Shown: positions 45,628-56,474, counted from the stretch's first letter. The stretch: 64,000 nucleotides of DNA from Tupaia tana (GCA_026018925.1 JAKSZU010000003.1:188639639-188703638), one strand, 5' to 3'. Numbers and translations: made by a program. The notes: generated by a model from the letters alone, not told the origin.

Positions 45628-45906
45628 GGGACCAGCAGTTAGCGTAATGGCTATGTCGCTGGACTCCCACGTAGTCGACCGCGGTTTGCGTCTCGGACCC
45701 GGTGGCTTACAACTCACGCCGGGCGCGTGTGCGTGTGTGCCCAAGATCCCGAGAGGAGGATGGAGGAGAAGGGATTGCGGCGTGACCATCCCCCCTGGGG
45801 GGTGATTTCTCGCTTTCTGTCTCTCTGTCTCTCTCTGTCTGTCTGGCGAGCGCATGCGCCCTATAGCGAAAAACCTCTCCAAAAAAAAAAAAAAAAAAAA
45901 AAAAAA
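45628..45906 (+). mobile_element. tRNA-derived SINE, type A (young), first of a tandem pair
   Basis: GGGACCAGCAGTTAGCGTAATGGC head, CpG-rich (GCCGGGCGCGTGTGCG) and a tail of about 26 A. GTCTAAGATGGG precedes it at 45616-45627 and follows at 45907-45918. Confidence 0.97.
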
Positions 45907-45918
45907 GTCTAAGATGGG

Positions 45919-46156
45919 GACCGGCAGCTGGCATAATGGCTATGTCGCTGGACTCCCATGTGGTCGACTGTGGTTCGAGTCCCGGACCCAGTGGCTTAGA
46001 CTCACACCAGGCACATGTGCGCGCATGCCCAAGATCCCTAGTGGAGAATGGAGGAGAAGGGATTGCATTGTGGCCATCCCCACTGAGAGGTGACCTCTCA
46101 TTTTCTGTCTCTCTGTCGAGTGCAATGCCTTATAGCAAAAATCCCCCCCCAAAAAA
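45919..46156 (+). mobile_element. tRNA-derived SINE, related to type A, second of a tandem pair
   Basis: GACCGGCAGCTGGCATAATGGC head with an intact B box, GGTTCGAGTCC, near 45972, and a shortened CT-rich 3' part. ATCTAAGATGG, a third copy of the target, follows at 46157-46167. It is more diverged than its left neighbour. Confidence 0.95.
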
Positions 46157-46464
46157 ATCTAAGATGGTAAATTTTATTTTACTTGTATCTTACCATAATT
46201 TTTAAAATTTAATTAATTAAATGAATGAATGTACCAAGAGAAAGAAAACTAGGTCTCTTAAGTTCCTTGTTGGGGGGCTGGTGGGGAACAAGGACAGTAC
46301 TAGGGACATGAAAATCACAGAATGATGATATGACAGATTACATTTTCAGCCCACAAGCTTCGTCACACACACAGGCTTCTTTGGTTGGTACACCAGCGTG
46401 AATTCTCAGAGCAAAAGTCTTCTGTAATCTACATTCTCCACGAGGTACACATAGATTAAGAACT

Positions 46465-46565
46465 TTCTCCATGAAGGCTGGGATGAGGGCTCCCTGTCTC
46501 ATTTTCTCCACTATCCTCACAACCCCTAGTGCTGAGCTCAGTTCAGCAAACATTTACTGAGTTAG
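46465..46565 (+). mobile_element. L2-like 3' end fragment
   Basis: GAAGGCTGGGATGAGGGCTCCCTG, ACCCCTAGTGCTGAGCTCAG and TTCAGCAAACATTTACTGAG resemble an L2 terminus. Confidence 0.5.
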
Positions 46566-46604
46566 ACAGTCAGGAGTCTCAAGAGCATAGACATGGCCAC
46601 AGTA

Positions 46605-46800
46605 GGGACTATGTGACCTTGGGAAAATTCTTTGACCTCTCCCTTTTTTCTGTGTGAAGCAGGAGAATTGTGATAGGGTAAAAGAGATAATGCATTCAAC
46701 TGCTTTCTAATCTATAAAATAGGGGTCATAAAATAGGATCTGACTTATAGAGTTCCTATAAAGATTGGAAAAATTAGTTCTCTGAACAGTATCTGAAAAG
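46605..46800 (+). mobile_element. MIR-like fragments
   Basis: GACTATGTGACCTTGGGAAAATTC begins a forward MIR. TCTAATCTATAAAATAGGGGTCATAAAATAGG looks like the core of a second. Confidence 0.6.
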
Positions 46801-47050
46801 GAGAAAGTTATTTATGACTTAGCTATTCTAATTACTGGGCCTTTGACTTGTCTTTTATGTCTTCTTCCCTTTTGCTTCCATATATCCAGCCTTTTCTAGA
46901 ATGGTCATTTCTTTCTGTGTAAAACAGGATATAGAGTAAATGTTCAAACAATGGCTGATGAATTTAACTGAATAGAGTATACAAAAGGCTTAAAACAACA
47001 CCATGTTCCAAAGAAGCAAATAGAGAAGCCTTCTGAAATGATCAAATGTG

Positions 47051-47299
47051 GGACCAGCAGTTAGCATAATGGCTATGTCGCTGGACTCCCATGTAGCCGA
47101 CTGCAGTTGGAGTCCTGGACCCGGTGGCTTAAACTCATGCCGGGCACATGTGCGTGCATGCCCAAGATCCTGAGAGGAGAATGGAGGAGAAGGGATTGCA
47201 GCGTGGTCATCCCCCCAGGGGGGTGATTTCTCACTTTCTGTCTCTCTGTCTCTCTCTGTCTGTCTGGCGAGTGCTCGTACCCTATAGCAAAAACCTCTC

Positions 47300-47340
<41 letters not shown>
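47051..47340 (+). mobile_element. tRNA-derived SINE, type A (young), with 40-bp A tail
   Basis: GGGACCAGCAGTTAGCATAATGGC head and an uninterrupted A tail at 47301-47340. The duplication GATCAAATGTG at 47040-47050 and 47341-47351 is perfect. The intact long tail makes it one of the most recent insertions here. Confidence 0.97.
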
Positions 47341-47342
<2 letters not shown>

Positions 47343-47359
47343 TCAAATGTGATTTCTGG

Positions 47360-47755
47360 TTGGTTTTTCTGTACTACTTACCCTAATTTCTGACTTCCAA
47401 CATCCAGAAATCAACACAACCAAGTCTGCTGCCAGAGATGAAAATCTTTTCTTTTCTGTTTTCAGTAAGTGGTCAGGGAGGAAGAGAGCAGTCCCTTCTT
47501 TCTCTCAGTAACAGAGCTGAATTGCTTTTGAGCAGATCCACATCCCTTCTTCCATTAAATCAGTCTCCACCAGGAGCCGGCTAACTCCAAAACCCAGAAT
47601 GCATAGTGCTCTTTGCAATGGCCTGCAGAGTTTTCCAAGGCTTGGTCTTTCCCCTACCTACTTCCTTTAGCAATTCACTGTAGGAGTCCTCGTTCCTAAT
47701 CAGGATGAGGTCTTTCCTGACTTGCTCTGGCCAGTCAGGACCAGAGCTCTTGCCC
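47360..47755. other. Unannotated intronic stretch
   Basis: A possible L2 scrap lies at 47620-47720. Otherwise nothing identified. Confidence 0.3.
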
Positions 47756-47759
47756 CAGG

Positions 47760-47890
47760 AAGACCATTAGAATAACCTGTAGGACCAGGTCCACCCAGTG
47801 GGATTCAAGTCAATAATTCAGAGGAGAGGTCCGGGCATTGATATTGTTTAAAACTCCTCCAGATAATGCTAGTGCTCATTCAGAGTTGAG
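47760..47890. mobile_element. MER5A-like DNA transposon fragment
   Basis: CCATTAGAATAACCTGTAGG, GATTCAAGTCAATAATTCAG and AACTCCTCCAGATAATGCTAGTGC resemble a diverged MER5A. Confidence 0.5.
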
Positions 47891-47894
47891 ACCC

Positions 47895-49105
47895 TCCCCA
47901 TTATTTCCCTAACAGCTCTTGGCATTGGCTACACTACTTCATGTTTGCTCCTACTAGCTATAGTGTCTTCACTAAGCACTCATTAGAGTCATGTATTGAG
48001 CACTCAGGGTAGGCAAGACACTGGGGCTGCTGCATGTGCTACAGATGAATCAGCCACAGACAGTTCAGGCAATCTAGGAACCCCTTACCAGAAAAGGGGA
48101 ACATGTTTCTACAAGATAGTGAACCTGAAGCTTGACCCAAACATGTGGCCAAAGATTCCTTCCTCAGATGTAGTCAGAATGAGGACATCGGAACCCTGAC
48201 TTCTAGCTTTGCCCATTAAACAAAATTCTCTCTACAGAATCTCTGTAAGTTTAGACAGATTATTTTATGGGACCCTTCCCAAAAGCATAATACATTTCAT
48301 AAAATTAAATTTACAGTGTATACAATATTTTGGAGGAAAGCACTCTGTTACTAAAACATTTCAGAAACAATTTACTAAACATTTATTCCACTGACCTAAA
48401 TAGAGCAAAACCCACAGTGACAGAGCCAGCACTCATTACCACTGAGAACAGTAACTAACCCCTGACCATCCAGATCTCAGCCATCAATATGCAGTAAAGG
48501 CCAACTCACAGCTGGGACCAGAGAGGGATTACAGTTAAAAGCATCCTGTGACCACTCTCTTAAGTCAAATGTGACAAGCAGGGCCAAAGGGATTCTAGCA
48601 ACCCTTCCCATTATCTATGATAATGCCAGTGGGAAAAACATAGTCATAGGCTATCCTCCAAAAGTAACCCAGGCCCAAAGGAAGCTGAAACTGTCATTTG
48701 GCAAAATTCCAGCAGGAAACAAATACTGGACACTTGACCATATTCAGATCCTATAATGCCAAACAGACCCCCAAAGCCCTGATCCAACATTCTTATCCCA
48801 GGATTTGATTTCAACGCTTCACTATGAGGTGCAAAATGGTCACAGCTAAATAACCAGATGATTTTGTTCAATTCAAACACCTGGCTATGGACCAAATTTT
48901 AATCTTTTGTGTCAAAACAGCATCCTTTTTCTTCAGGCTCATGGTGTTTATTTGTTCCTCTAGAATTCACCAATGTCTGAGGCATTTTAGGTTTTGAATT
49001 TTCTCATTAAATCTACTAATATTATTTAGAGAGCAAGTGCCACCTTTCAAGCCATATTTTTTTTAATTTACCGTTAGTTTTTAAATTTAACATTTTTAAA
49101 ATTTA
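47895..49105. other. Unannotated intronic stretch
   Basis: About 1.2 kb with no recognised repeat. Open frames are short and unsupported. Confidence 0.3.
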
Positions 49106-49109
49106 CTAT

Positions 49110-49362
49110 TTTTTTTAATTTACCAGAGCATATGCTCTCCAGAGAGCGAGAGAAAGAATGAGAGAGAGAACTCCTTAATGGCATGTGGTCACACTGCAAT
49201 CCTTTTTCCCTCCGTTTCTTTATCCCATAAGGATTTGGGGCATGTATGTACACACATCTAGCTTTTTTTTTCCCCAGGCCACCAAGACAGGGATTTGAAT
49301 CATGGTCGGCCACATGGGATCCAGCTCCAAATACACAGCACTTAACTGTGCTACAAGGCTGG
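49110..49362 (-). mobile_element. tRNA-derived SINE, type B
   Basis: TTTTTTAATTTACCAGAGCATATGCTCTCC, CTCCTTAATGGCATGTGGTCAC, and the inverted head with GATTTGAATCATGGTCGGCCACATGGG. Confidence 0.8.
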
Positions 49363-49621
49363 TACAAACCAAATTTTACTTTCATTTGAAAATATGCATT
49401 TGTGTCTACAAAGCTCATTTTGTAATACCTTCCATACAGTTAGCTAACTGCCTCCAATATAAGTTGCTGACAGTTCACCTAACACTTGAGCCTTCCTCGG
49501 TAAACGTGATAACAGTGACATTACAATACATCTAGATGTGAATTGTGTTCTCCAGGCAGTGACTTTAAAAAGTTCAATAATAGTCAAGATTATCCTGCAA
49601 AATCTCGCCACCAGATAAGTA

Positions 49622-49623
<2 letters not shown>

Positions 49624-49660
<37 letters not shown>
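49624..49660. repeat. (GT)n microsatellite
   Basis: 37 bp of pure GT, running directly into a TATACA-rich tract. Confidence 0.97.
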
Positions 49661-49664
<4 letters not shown>

Positions 49665-49735
49665 CATATACATATATACATATACATACACGCACATAGA
49701 TATATATATATCTATGTGCGTGTGTGTATGTATTT
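49661..49735. repeat. TATACA-rich tract with a 36-bp perfect palindrome
   Basis: 49688-49723 is exactly self-complementary (ACACGCACATAGATATAT meets its reverse complement at 49705/49706). Neighbouring TATACATA units extend the AT-rich, cruciform-prone region. Confidence 0.95.
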
Positions 49736-49812
49736 AAACTTCTATGTTCAATTATCTTAATTTGCACTGAACTTTAAGAACAATTAACTGGACCTCTATA
49801 GAAAGAACTTTT

Positions 49813-50047
49813 TTTCCTTTTTTAATTGTCAGAGGTGTGTGTGTGCTCTGGCAGGGTAGGGAGAGGAAGAAAGCATCCCCACATTCCACAATCCCTTCTC
49901 CATCTTATTGGATATGTATGTACATGTACCCTGTGTTCTGCCAGCTGCCAGACTGGGATTTGAGCTGTTCTGTCAGCTCCCAGACTGGGCCTTGGTCATT
50001 TGGGATTTGAGAACCTTAACCATAACTAGGCTATGGGGCCAGCCCTG
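49813..50047 (-). mobile_element. tRNA-derived SINE, type B, left of a tandem pair
   Basis: TTTTTAATTGTCAGAGGTGTG through AACTAGGCTATGGGGCCAGCCC in reverse. GAAAGAACTTTT precedes it at 49801-49812. Confidence 0.8.
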
Positions 50048-50061
50048 GAAGGAATTTTTTT

Positions 50062-50301
50062 CTTCTTTTGAATTTTTGCCATGAGGTCCACATACTTACC
50101 AGAAAGAGACAGAGAGAGGGAAAGTAAGAAATCACCCCACAGGGCAGATTGCCACACCACAATCCTTTCTCCCTCATTCTGTTCTCATGATTTTGGGCAC
50201 ACGGCATGCACACATGCCCAGAGTGATTTTCAAGTTGCCAGACGTGAACCCTAGTTGATCATATGGGAGTCCAGCATTTTAAACATCATGCCAACCTGCT
50301 G
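50062..50301 (-). mobile_element. tRNA-derived SINE, older relative of type A, right of a tandem pair
   Basis: AATTTTTGCCATGAGGTCCAC through CATCATGCCAACCTGCTGG in reverse. GAAAGAACTTTT follows at 50302-50313, matching the copy left of the pair. A diverged GGAAGGAATTTTTTT lies between the two elements. Confidence 0.85.
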
Positions 50302-50635
50302 GAAAGAACTTTTAAATGTCTTCCAATCTTTCTGCTTTTAGAGATTTAACAAATCTCTGGCTGTGAATGGGGACTAAGTGGAACATTCTAGAGTTATTCA
50401 GCTTTCCTGGATCTCTATTTGCTTCTAGAATTTTGCCTTATGCATTTCAATTTCTTTGTTGTGAAGATTAAGCCAAAAGACAGAGCTTCATCTTCAATGG
50501 GAGGCAAGTATCAAAGGCCTCACAATAGCCTATTGAGATTTTCAGATACACTCACATTCATTACAGCAGTTCATCTCATCTCAGACACCATCACTTGAAG
50601 ATGGACTATTATTTTATGTATCATCAAGAAAGAGG

Positions 50636-50860
50636 GCCCAGCCCCATGGCCTGGTGATAAAGGGAGCCAGATTCCATGTGACCAACTGTGGTTCAAGTTC
50701 CAACCCTGGCAGCTCAGAAAACACACTGGACCTGACAGGGTAAAGAAATGGAAAAGAAGGGATTGCAGTATGACCACCCCCCATTGGGGAGCACTCTCTG
50801 TCTTTCTCTGGTGAGGGCATGCACACTTAATCAAAATTTTCTTTAAAAGAAAGAAAAAAT
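50636..50860 (+). mobile_element. tRNA-derived SINE, type B
   Basis: GGGCCCAGCCCCATGGCCTGG head, TGGTTCAAGTTCC B box, CCCCATTGGGGAGCACTCTC and an A-rich tail. Confidence 0.85.
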
Positions 50861-50864
50861 GCTG

Positions 50865-51590
50865 CCAATTAGAGTATAACAGGTTACCTTTATCTGTCTG
50901 CAGAACTCATAGACGTTAGAATGTACAAAAATGTCTTAGATTCAATGACATAGAGTATTGCTTTTATGCTCTCTGAGTTTACAACCCATACTACTTAATT
51001 GCCTGTTCAGTTTCTCCTTGTCTCTTGAAAACACCCTAGTCCCCACCTTACTCAGCAGCCTTAGGGATGGCCTTTACATACCTTCAGTCTCTAGCAGCTT
51101 GGTACTCCTGCACCATCCCCACCTCACCCAACCCTGCAGCTATATTCTCATCTTCTCTGTGTTATACAGCCTGGAGAACTGGGGAGAATCTCTCCCCACT
51201 TGGCCAGCCTAGAGAAGACTACCCACATATCAATCCTCTCCCTCCCCAGGGTGCATCATGGGAATAGTCCACCAACCTAGGCTTTGCTTGCCTTGTATAT
51301 GAGAAGTTCAGATGCCAGATGCTGAGAGTCTACCTCATACTTCACTAAGCTACAGCCTACACAGGGCCCCCACTCCCACCTCTGCCTCTGCTGCAAAGCC
51401 CCTGGCCCCAGACTGGATCCCGATTCTAATAACCTTTCTGTTATACTGCCTCCGCAAGAAAAACTTGTTTGTCCCTTGGAAAACTGAATGTGTAAGCAGT
51501 ACCGTCCATAGACCTGGGCACAAGGGGACCTACCCTGGGCCCCATCCCTTAGAGAGTTGTGCATATTACAAGACCAAAAAAGTTTAGTTT
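50865..51590. other. Unannotated intronic stretch
   Basis: C/T-rich in places. No repeat or gene supported. Open frames at 51.0-51.6 kb overlap on both strands. Confidence 0.3.

Positions 51591-51593
<3 letters not shown>

Positions 51594-51622
<29 letters not shown>
51594..51622. repeat. (CA)n microsatellite
   Basis: 29 bp of pure CA. Confidence 0.95.
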
Positions 51623-51624
<2 letters not shown>

Positions 51625-51810
51625 CACAAAACAAATTTAAATGTTTATATTTACTATAGTTTATATATTTGCTTAATATACACTCAATTTTTGTATACTT
51701 TGAATAGAATTATATTTCATCATGCTAATCTTTAGATCTCTGAGAATGAGTAAAAATTGAGATGATAATAAAAACAGAAAAGAAAGTAGAGCTCAGAAAA
51801 AAAATTTGAG

Positions 51811-52048
51811 GGGCTGGATGGTAACATTGCAGTAAAATATGCTCTTTCAAGCTAACCCATGTGGAAAGGTTCTGAGTCTCATTCAGAGACCTCCCTGAAT
51901 ACACCAGACATGTATTTGCCCATGATCTGGGGCTGCCTGAATCTGGGAGTGGATCACAGTGCCATGACCCTGTTGGGGGTTCTGTCTCTCCATCTCTCTT
52001 TTTCTCTCTCTGTCTCTCATGCTCATGGAATGGATAAATAAATAAACT

Positions 52049-52050
<2 letters not shown>
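51811..52050 (+). mobile_element. tRNA-derived SINE, type C
   Basis: GGGGCTGGATGGTAACATTGCAG head, GGTTCTGAGTCTCATTCAG, CAGACATGTATTTGCCCATGATC, CT-rich 3' part and an AATAAATAAAC tail. It is the forward version of the type at 34.3 and 40.2 kb. Confidence 0.75.
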
Positions 52051-52085
<35 letters not shown>

Positions 52086-52329
52086 GGTTTTGCTATAGGG
52101 CACATGCACTTGCTAGAAAGACAGAGAGAGACAGAGAAACAGAAAGTGAAAAATTACCCCCCGGGGGGGATGGCCATGCCGCAATTCCTTCTCCTCCATT
52201 CTCCTCTTGGGATCTTGGGCACGCATGCATAAGCACCTGGTGTGAGTTTAAGCCACCAATTCCGGACTCAAACCACAGTCGACTACATGGGAGTCCAGTG
52301 ACGTAGCCATTACACTAACTGCTGGTCCC
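52051..52329 (-). mobile_element. tRNA-derived SINE, type A, inserted in the tail of a type C SINE
   Basis: It has a T tail of about 31 bp, then AGAGGTTTTGCTATAGGGCAC, and ends GCTGGTCCC. AATAAACTTC lies at 52041-52050 and AATAAACTTCT at 52330-52340. The duplicated site is the A-rich tail of the type C element. Confidence 0.95.
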
Positions 52330-52344
52330 AATAAACTTCTAAAA

Positions 52345-52750
52345 ACAAGAAAATCAATAATGACTGAAAATTCTTACATTTTTAAAGACTAAAAACAATA
52401 GAAGAAAGGAAACTTCTGCTGAGCCTACCCTACTTATAATTTGAAACAATATTACAAATTCCTAACTTAATGAAGACTTAAGACTTAATTACTGATCAAA
52501 ACAATGAAAATTAGTAAGAAAAATATTCCCATCAAATGTGCAACTTGAACTTGATATTATGCTGACTTTCAACCATATGAAACTAGGGCTCTACACATTT
52601 ATTTTGTCATGCTGAAGGTACATTTGTAAAGCTAGGAAGCTGGAACATATTTTGCCAGTCTGTGTGTATCAATATTTAGACATGTGGTCTGCAGATCTAC
52701 CAGGTCCCACAAATGTTGAGGGCCCATATGCATGACCCAAACCAAGAAGC
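52345..52750. other. Unannotated intronic stretch
   Basis: AT-rich. Nothing identified. Confidence 0.3.
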
Positions 52751-52754
52751 AGTG

Positions 52755-52880
52755 TGTTTTGGAGGTAAGAGTGGTGCTTCCAAGCTCCAATCACAGTTCC
52801 GCTACATATTAGCTGCATAACTCTGAAAGCCACAGTCTCCATATCTGCAAAATGGACATAGTAAGACCTAGCTTATATTA
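52755..52880 (+). mobile_element. MIR fragment
   Basis: GGAGGTAAGAGTGGTGCTTCC, TTAGCTGCATAACTCTG and CCATATCTGCAAAATGGACATAG fit a forward MIR. Confidence 0.65.
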
Positions 52881-52884
52881 TATA

Positions 52885-54660
52885 CTCCATACGTGTATAA
52901 TCCTCATTTTTACTCTTTACCTGCTAACTTTTATCTTTCCTATCTGTCTTTTACAATTTCGTGTAGTCTAATGCAATGGAACAGTGGCTTCTACTGTGCA
53001 CACCATTTGTGCAAGTTGCTATACCCTTTGAGATCGAGGCAGAAGAAAGCACTCTCAATGAGACTAGCTTCTCTACCCAGTACACCAAGAAGCTAAGCAC
53101 CTGGGCTTATCACATTGTATATCCCGGAAAAGTCTTCACTGGAGTATAAAATGAGAAAATGGGAACAAGACTGATTTTAGGTGAATCAAGGGACTCAGGA
53201 GGCTGGTGCCTGGATTTGACCACAGTGGTAATTTGCATTCTCCTTCCAGCCAAAACCTAGCGAAATGCCAGTGTGCCAAGAAGAGACCAGGATTCCCTCA
53301 GCCAAGGTAGCGCACATGTGAAAGTTAACAGCACACACGCTGAAAACACCAAAGATGCCAAGATGGTCTCAGTTGAAAAAAATAGGGCTTTGAACAAAGC
53401 AAAACCATGAAGTACAACATAGCCCTTCCTAAGTGTAGTTCCAGCCATCCATTCCAAATGTTACTGGATCTCACCAAATGCAGGTGAGGTCTCTCAGGCC
53501 CACTGAATGCTTGTATTTCTGCGTGAGTCTGCCTCCTCTCAAGCTACAGTGCCCTTGGCTGATTTGCACAGTGAGCAAATGAGGGAGAACAATGGCTTCC
53601 ATCTGGTGCTTGAAAGAAGCCTGCAGGAAGGTCACAAAATAAGGCATAAGATGTGACCCCTGAGCTACCGAACAGATCCTTCTAACAGTGAACAGGTATG
53701 TGATGCATCCTTTTACTGAAATCCATAGGTATAAACTGAAACTGTCTTGGCCAACCCAGGATGTATGGAGTGTTGGGTAACCCTAGTAAGGATCTGGCAT
53801 CCATGCCTTAGTGAAGACTGAGCAATGTGGCAGAAGGAAGTGACCAGCTGTGTGATGTCAGCTAAAATAGGTTGGAGTGTAGTTTCCTCACACAGACAAC
53901 CAGGGTAAGTACACCTGCCCAACCTGTTATATGCACAGGCCAGAGACTACCAGGCTGGTTTATCAGCCTGGATGCTGCAAACTATGGAAACCCCACTGGG
54001 TGGCCTTGAGAAGAAGAAGTGCTGGTCTTTCCTCCTCAGGAAGGTAGCATGGGCCCCTTGACCCTGCAGCCATGACAGGGTACCTGCAAACAAGCAGGAT
54101 GGGTACATGGAGATTAAAAGAAAGTCTGAAAAGCAACAAACCAACAGCAGCAAAAATTGTGTCTTAATCACTCTGCTTTCATGACATCTGTGACCTTGAG
54201 ATTTCTACTCTTTGAGGTTCTCCTTCTTCCCTGGATTACAGAAATGAGGAACAATAACAGCCCTTCACCCATAGAATTCCATAGGTGATCAATAAATGTG
54301 GTTATGGTTAATATTTCAAATAATTAGAAATGAAAAGGGTAGTTTTCTAACAGTGCAACATTGACAATGGAAAGGGAAGACAGGAAATCAGAGACCCTCA
54401 AAAGAAAAGGAAAGATGGATGAATGGTTAGGGACCAGTCCCATGTCTCCCAGCAGGGACGATACACTCCTGATATTTTTAGCAACAGCAATGCCAGGTAC
54501 TTTGAGTCACAGAAAGGGTTTGTAGCAGGTCTGTGCTAGAACAAAGTGCAAGTGAGAATGAACTGTTGTGCTTCATTTGGGCTGGTTAAGCCCTCTCTAA
54601 GAGATAAGAAGAAACCCAGGCCAAAGCTTGATTCCTTCCTGTCTGTCCTAGAAATGCTGT
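52885..54660. other. Repeat-free intronic stretch
   Basis: About 1.8 kb with no SINE, LINE or microsatellite that I recognise. This is unusual beside the dense repeats at 49-52 kb. No exon could be supported. Confidence 0.3.
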
Positions 54661-54719
54661 TGCCATTTTCAAAAACAAAAGTCTCTCTCTGAATAATTCA
54701 TTATTGAAAAAAAAAAATG

Positions 54720-55250
54720 CCAGCCCAGAGTGCTCTACTCCATTTATTCTGGCATAAGAGCAAATCTCAGGCCGTACGTATGTGTTTCTGAAAAAGATCC
54801 ACATGAGAAATCGCTTTTTAAAACGTCGATATTAGAGAAGGCAAGCAGAGAGTTTAAAAGGGCCATAATTCATAAATCAATGACGCCACACTCCTGGGGA
54901 GGAGGTCTGCATTGAAGGTCAACAATTCCATTTGCAGCAAACTGAAACATCTGTGTCTCTCCCCGTCTCTAGCAGACCCCATGGCTGCTGCCCAATGATA
55001 ATGAGGCAATGCTTTAGGGATGACCAGAATCATATTCTTTGGGATTCAGGCACAGGGAAGTAGAATTGCTGTGATATCTAAATCTATTAGTTTCTGTTAA
55101 TGTCCCAATAATCAGAACCGATATGAAACAAGCGAAACAACAATCTAAACGCTCATGACTCGGAATCCATTTTGGCTGGCTATAGCAAGACTGTCTGCGT
55201 TAATGTGAGACCCTGTCCTTGACCTTGTCCTTGACAGGCACTAACCAATA
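54720..55250. promoter_or_regulatory. Candidate conserved non-coding element
   Basis: It is free of repeats and keeps isolated CpGs (GGCCGTACGTATG, AATCGCTTTT, AAACGTCGATATT, GACGCCAC, AACCGATATG, AAGCGAAAC, AAACGCTCATGACTCGG). Homeodomain and POU-like cores are frequent (CATAATTCATAAATCAATG, CCAATGATAATGAGG). Such AT-rich, CpG-keeping blocks are usually under strong constraint, but no alignment was available. Confidence 0.45.
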
Positions 55251-55254
55251 CAAG

Positions 55255-55560
55255 TTATTGCTAAGCCCATATCCCGGTTCCAAATGTGGCTGCAGGGAAA
55301 TTTAAACAACTGCTGCTGCTATTGATGGATCCTGATAATCTTAATCAAAGCATGATAGCTGGCTTTGATCATGGCTATGGAAACAGAATGCCATACCTGG
55401 AATTGGCTAACCACTTGACATATGCTTATACAGAACTCAAACAAGAGCTTCAGAGAGAAAATCAGTAAGCCAAGGCGCAAACCTCACCACTGCTGGAGGA
55501 AAACAGCCTGAAGCTCAGATTGATCAGTAATTGTCATTGCAGAGAAACAAGACATAGTAC
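55255..55560. other. Repeat-free block with a short isolated open frame
   Basis: 55286-55468 (+) is open for 60 codons (MAAGKFKQLLLLLMDPDNLN onward) and ends in TAA. I recognise no protein family and see no splice sites, promoter or poly-A signal to support it. It may simply be part of the adjacent candidate conserved block. Confidence 0.2.
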
Positions 55561-55914
55561 ACCTGGCAGCTCTCAGGATTCCCCAAGAACAGGGCCTGGG
55601 GAAATCTCAGTGTGATTTCTTCTTCCTCTCTCAACTAAATTCCCTCCTCCTCCTAAACTATCTAACCAAACACAAAACAGAGGGCAGAAAAAGACTAAGC
55701 AAGAAAAAAGAGCAGCCATGCAGGAATCAGACCAAGAACCAGTGGGATTTGAAGTTTTCTTTACATTTTCACCATTCACCTGATTCAACAAATAAGAGGG
55801 GTCCTTCCCAGCTCTCTCACAGTCAGCAAAGAGCTCTCCAGGACATTCTGTTTATTGAAACCTCTCCTGTGCCCTGTTTAAATCTATTCTGGAACAAAGA
55901 AGGATAAATAGTCA

Positions 55915-56130
55915 TTATACTACCTACCACTTACCAGTGTTTATGACAGGATAGGTAAATTTATAACGAACATTATCTCACTTAATCCTAAAAACAATCA
56001 TTGGAGGAAGAAAATATTCTTAACCCCATTTTACAAAGGGAAAAAACCCAGGCACAGACAGTTGAGTAAATTGTCCAAAGTCACACCATTAGAGAGGAGA
56101 AGGAGTGGAATAAAAACTTGAGCTATTTGC
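55915..56130 (-). mobile_element. MIR element
   Basis: ATTATCTCACTTAATCCTAAAAACAATC, CCCCATTTTACAAAGGG, GTAAATTGTCCAAAGTCACACC in reverse MIR order. Confidence 0.75.
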
Positions 56131-56244
56131 CACCAGAAGCTATGCTAGGCTTACGTACTCTCTCCTGTTGTCAGAGCTAGAGACTAAGCTGAACACAAGT
56201 AAAAGGGTAGGAAGGGCCCATTCTCTAACTTTCTAAATGGGATA

Positions 56245-56470
56245 ATGATAACAACATTTACTGAGTGCTTACTATGTGTCAACAAGCACCTATGGGCATG
56301 TGATCATTTACAGCACATTATGGGATAGATATCCTCTTCCTTATTGTTATGGACAAGAAAACCAAGACTCAGAGAGGTCCTGCAGTTCATATAAGCACTG
56401 GAGCCAGAATTCTCACCGAGGCAGCTGAGGTCAGAGCCTGTGCTGCTAACCAAGTACATGCTACTGCAGC
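56245..56470 (-). mobile_element. MIR element
   Basis: AACATTTACTGAGTGCTTACTATGTGTC, AAGAAAACCAAGACTCAGAGAGGTCC and ACTGGAGCCAGAATTCTCACC in reverse MIR order. It lies 115 bp from another MIR in the same orientation. Confidence 0.8.
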
Positions 56471-56474
56471 TACA

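Larger units (their letters stand above)
45215..46205 (+). mobile_element. L1 3' end, interrupted by three SINE insertions
   Basis: AGTGAAATAAACCAGTGACA, GTTCCACTTACACAAGACACC, AGAGACCGAATAGTGGTTACCAG, ATTTGAATGTACCTAATGCCACTGAG and, after the insertions, GGTAAATTTTATTTTACTTGTATCTTACC form one L1 3' end. The insertions are at 45375, 45628 and 45919. Confidence 0.85.
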
